Positions 62,485-64,000 of a stretch of DNA of 64,000 nucleotides are shown here, piece after piece. Position 1 is the stretch's first letter. Every line of letters starts with the position of its first letter. The notes beneath the pieces were generated by a model, which worked only from the letters and a program-made list of their open reading frames with translations, was not told the origin of the DNA and made no database searches. The translations under genes and the position numbers were made by a program. Origin of the DNA: Burkholderia sp. IMCC1007 (lineage in GTDB: Bacteria; Pseudomonadota; Gammaproteobacteria; Burkholderiales; Burkholderiaceae); NCBI RefSeq assembly GCF_027257875.1, contig NZ_JAPVQY010000027.1, forward strand, positions 1 to 64,000, given 5' to 3'.

Positions 62485-64000
62485 ATGTCCATGTTCAACA
62501 AGGTCGTGAAGGAATTCCAGTGGGGCCAGCACAAGGTGCGCCTCGAAACCGGTGAAGTCGCCCGTCAGGCGAGCGGTGCCGTGATCGTCGACGTGGAAGA
62601 TACCGTCGTGCTGGCAACCGTCGTCGGCGCGAAGTCGGCGAAGCCGGGTCAGGATTTCTTCCCGCTGACCGTCGACTACCTCGAAAAGACCTACTCGGCC
62701 GGCAAGATCCCGGGCGGCTTCTTCCGTCGCGAAGGCCGTCCGTCGGAGCACGAGACGCTGACGTCGCGCCTGATCGACCGTCCGCTGCGCCCGCTGTTCC
62801 CGGAAGGCTTCTACAACGAAGTGCAGGTCGTGATCCACGTGCTGTCCGTGAACCCGGAAATCCCGGCGGACATCCCCGCGCTGATCGGCGCATCGGCTGC
62901 GCTCGCCGTGTCGGGCCTGCCGTTCAACGGTCCGGTCGGTGCCGCGCGCGTCGCATACATCAACAACGCATACGTGCTGAACCCGACGCGTGACCAGATC
63001 AAGGCATCGAGCCTCGACCTCGTCGTCGCCGGTACGGAGCGCGCGGTGCTGATGGTCGAATCGGAAGCCGACCAGCTGCCGGAAGACGTGATGCTGGGCG
63101 CCGTGGTGTTCGGCCACGAGCAGATGCAGATCGCGATCGACGCGATCCACGAACTGGTGCGCGAAGGCGGCAAGCCCGAGTGGGACTGGCAGCCGGCCCC
63201 GAAGAACGAAGCGCTGATCGCGCGCGTGACGGAACTGGCGCACGGCGACCTGCTCGCCGCTTACCAGCTGCGCGACAAGCAGGCACGTTCGACGAAGCTG
63301 AAGGAAGTCTACGCAGCGACCTCGGCGAAGCTCGAGGAAGACGCACTGGCGGCCGGCACGGTCGCGGCCGACAAGGCCACGGTCGGCAACATCCTGTTCG
63401 ACATCGAAGCGAAGATCGTCCGTTCGCAGATCCTGAACGGCGAGCCGCGCATCGACGGTCGCGACACGCGCACCGTGCGTCCGATCGAGATCCGCACGGG
63501 CGTGCTGCCGCGCACCCACGGTTCGGCGCTGTTCACGCGTGGCGAGACGCAGGCGCTGGTCGTCGCGACGCTCGGCACGAAGGGTGACGAGCAGATCATC
63601 GATGCGCTCGAAGGCGAATACCGCGAGCGCTTCATGCTCCACTACAACATGCCCCCGTTCGCGACCGGCGAAACGGGCCGCGTCGGCTCGCCGAAGCGCC
63701 GCGAAATCGGCCACGGCCGGCTGGCCAAGCGCGCGCTGGTCAAGTGCCTGCCGAGCGCCGACGAATTCGGCTACTCGATCCGCGTCGTGTCGGAAATCAC
63801 CGAGTCGAACGGTTCGTCGTCGATGGCATCGGTGTGCGGCGGCTGCCTCGCGCTGATGGACGCCGGCGTGCCGATGAAGGCACACGTCGCGGGCATCGCG
63901 ATGGGCCTGATCCTCGAAGGCAACAAGTTCGCGGTGCTGACCGACATCCTCGGCGACGAAGATCACCTCGGCGACATGGACTTCAAGGTGGCCGGCACGG
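62485..64000 (+). CDS. pnp: Polynucleotide phosphorylase (5' part)
   Basis: The first 505 codons of a protein of about 715 residues; the gene runs off the window. PNPase degrades RNA phosphorolytically from the 3' end and is part of the degradosome. The first RNase PH domain ([52 protein letters not shown]), the helical linker and most of the second RNase PH domain ([56 protein letters not shown]) are present. KH and S1 domains would follow. AAGGAG precedes the ATG. Confidence 0.97.
   Translation, partial: MSMFNKVVKEFQWGQHKVRLETGEVARQASGAVIVDVEDTVVLATVVGAKSAKPGQDFFPLTVDYLEKTYSAGKIPGGFFRREGRPSEHETLTSRLIDRPLRPLFPEGFYNEVQVVIHVLSVNPEIPADIPALIGASAALAVSGLPFNGPVGAARVAYINNAYVLNPTRDQIKASSLDLVVAGTERAVLMVESEADQLPEDVMLGAVVFGHEQMQIAIDAIHELVREGGKPEWDWQPAPKNEALIARVTELAHGDLLAAYQLRDKQARSTKLKEVYAATSAKLEEDALAAGTVAADKATVGNILFDIEAKIVRSQILNGEPRIDGRDTRTVRPIEIRTGVLPRTHGSALFTRGETQALVVATLGTKGDEQIIDALEGEYRERFMLHYNMPPFATGETGRVGSPKRREIGHGRLAKRALVKCLPSADEFGYSIRVVSEITESNGSSSMASVCGGCLALMDAGVPMKAHVAGIAMGLILEGNKFAVLTDILGDEDHLGDMDFKVAGT

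Overview
The window looks like chromosome 1 of a Burkholderia, most likely the B. cepacia complex. Base composition is very high in G+C, codons end almost always in G or C, and the proteins read like that group (MsbA, RNase G, RlmH/RsfS/NadD/HemF/PurD, KdpFABCDE, IlvIHC, Psd/PssA, LeuA, RpsO/Pnp). The species is an inference. No rRNA, tRNA, prophage, insertion sequence or CRISPR array is visible.

Layout. 0.1-6.5 kb: lipopolysaccharide core and export (family 9 glycosyltransferase, O-antigen ligase-like protein, two family 2 glycosyltransferases, msbA). 6.6-12.1 kb: RcnB-like periplasmic protein, FUSC-like and MFS membrane proteins, a PRC-barrel lipoprotein, a frameshifted repeat-rich lipoprotein and yggL. 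12.3-12.9 kb: two decayed neighbouring genes (STM2901-like, DUF1493). 13.0-20.9 kb: a long minus-strand housekeeping run rng-maf-rlmH-rsfS-nadD-hemF-purD-yebC, then upp. 21.1-22.3 kb: an SDR and mgsA. 22.3-24.2 kb: a less G+C-rich islet with a WapI-like putative immunity gene and a broken Rap1a/Tai immunity gene. 24.2-33.8 kb: a quinone oxidoreductase and the high-affinity potassium system kdpFABC-kdpDE, with a KdpE-type site and an extra micro-gene in front. 34-40.2 kb: a DUF333 protein, octamer repeats, a guanidine-II riboswitch with the gdx/sugE exporter, DUF4126, an FtsX-type permease, truncated haemoglobin, AlaX and a frameshifted DUF924 gene. 40.3-47.2 kb, minus strand: a family 39 glycosyltransferase, an SDR, a LOG protein with a TetR regulator, and an envelope-lipid group (LpxH-like phosphoesterase, mannosyltransferase-like protein, DgkA). 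47.5-49.8 kb: sigma factor with DUF3619, DUF3106 and RDD proteins. 50-57.2 kb: ilvIHC, psd-pssA and leuA. 57.2-60.4 kb: SulP transporter, carbonic anhydrase and a lipoprotein. 60.5-64 kb: a periplasmic binding protein, rpsO, and the start of pnp, which runs off the window.

The most informative regulatory elements are a complete mini-ykkC riboswitch before gdx, a Leu-rich leader peptide before leuA whose start codon sits almost at the predicted transcription start, a TTTACAC/TTTATAC direct repeat before kdp with the same 11-bp spacing as the E. coli KdpE site, and a 17-bp near-palindrome before the carbonic anhydrase. Several genes appear broken or recoded: a one-base shift in the repeat-rich lipoprotein, a two-base GC gain in the DUF924 gene, an in-frame stop in DUF1493, a frameshift in the Rap1a gene, and a nadD gene with no ATG, GTG or TTG start upstream of its active site.
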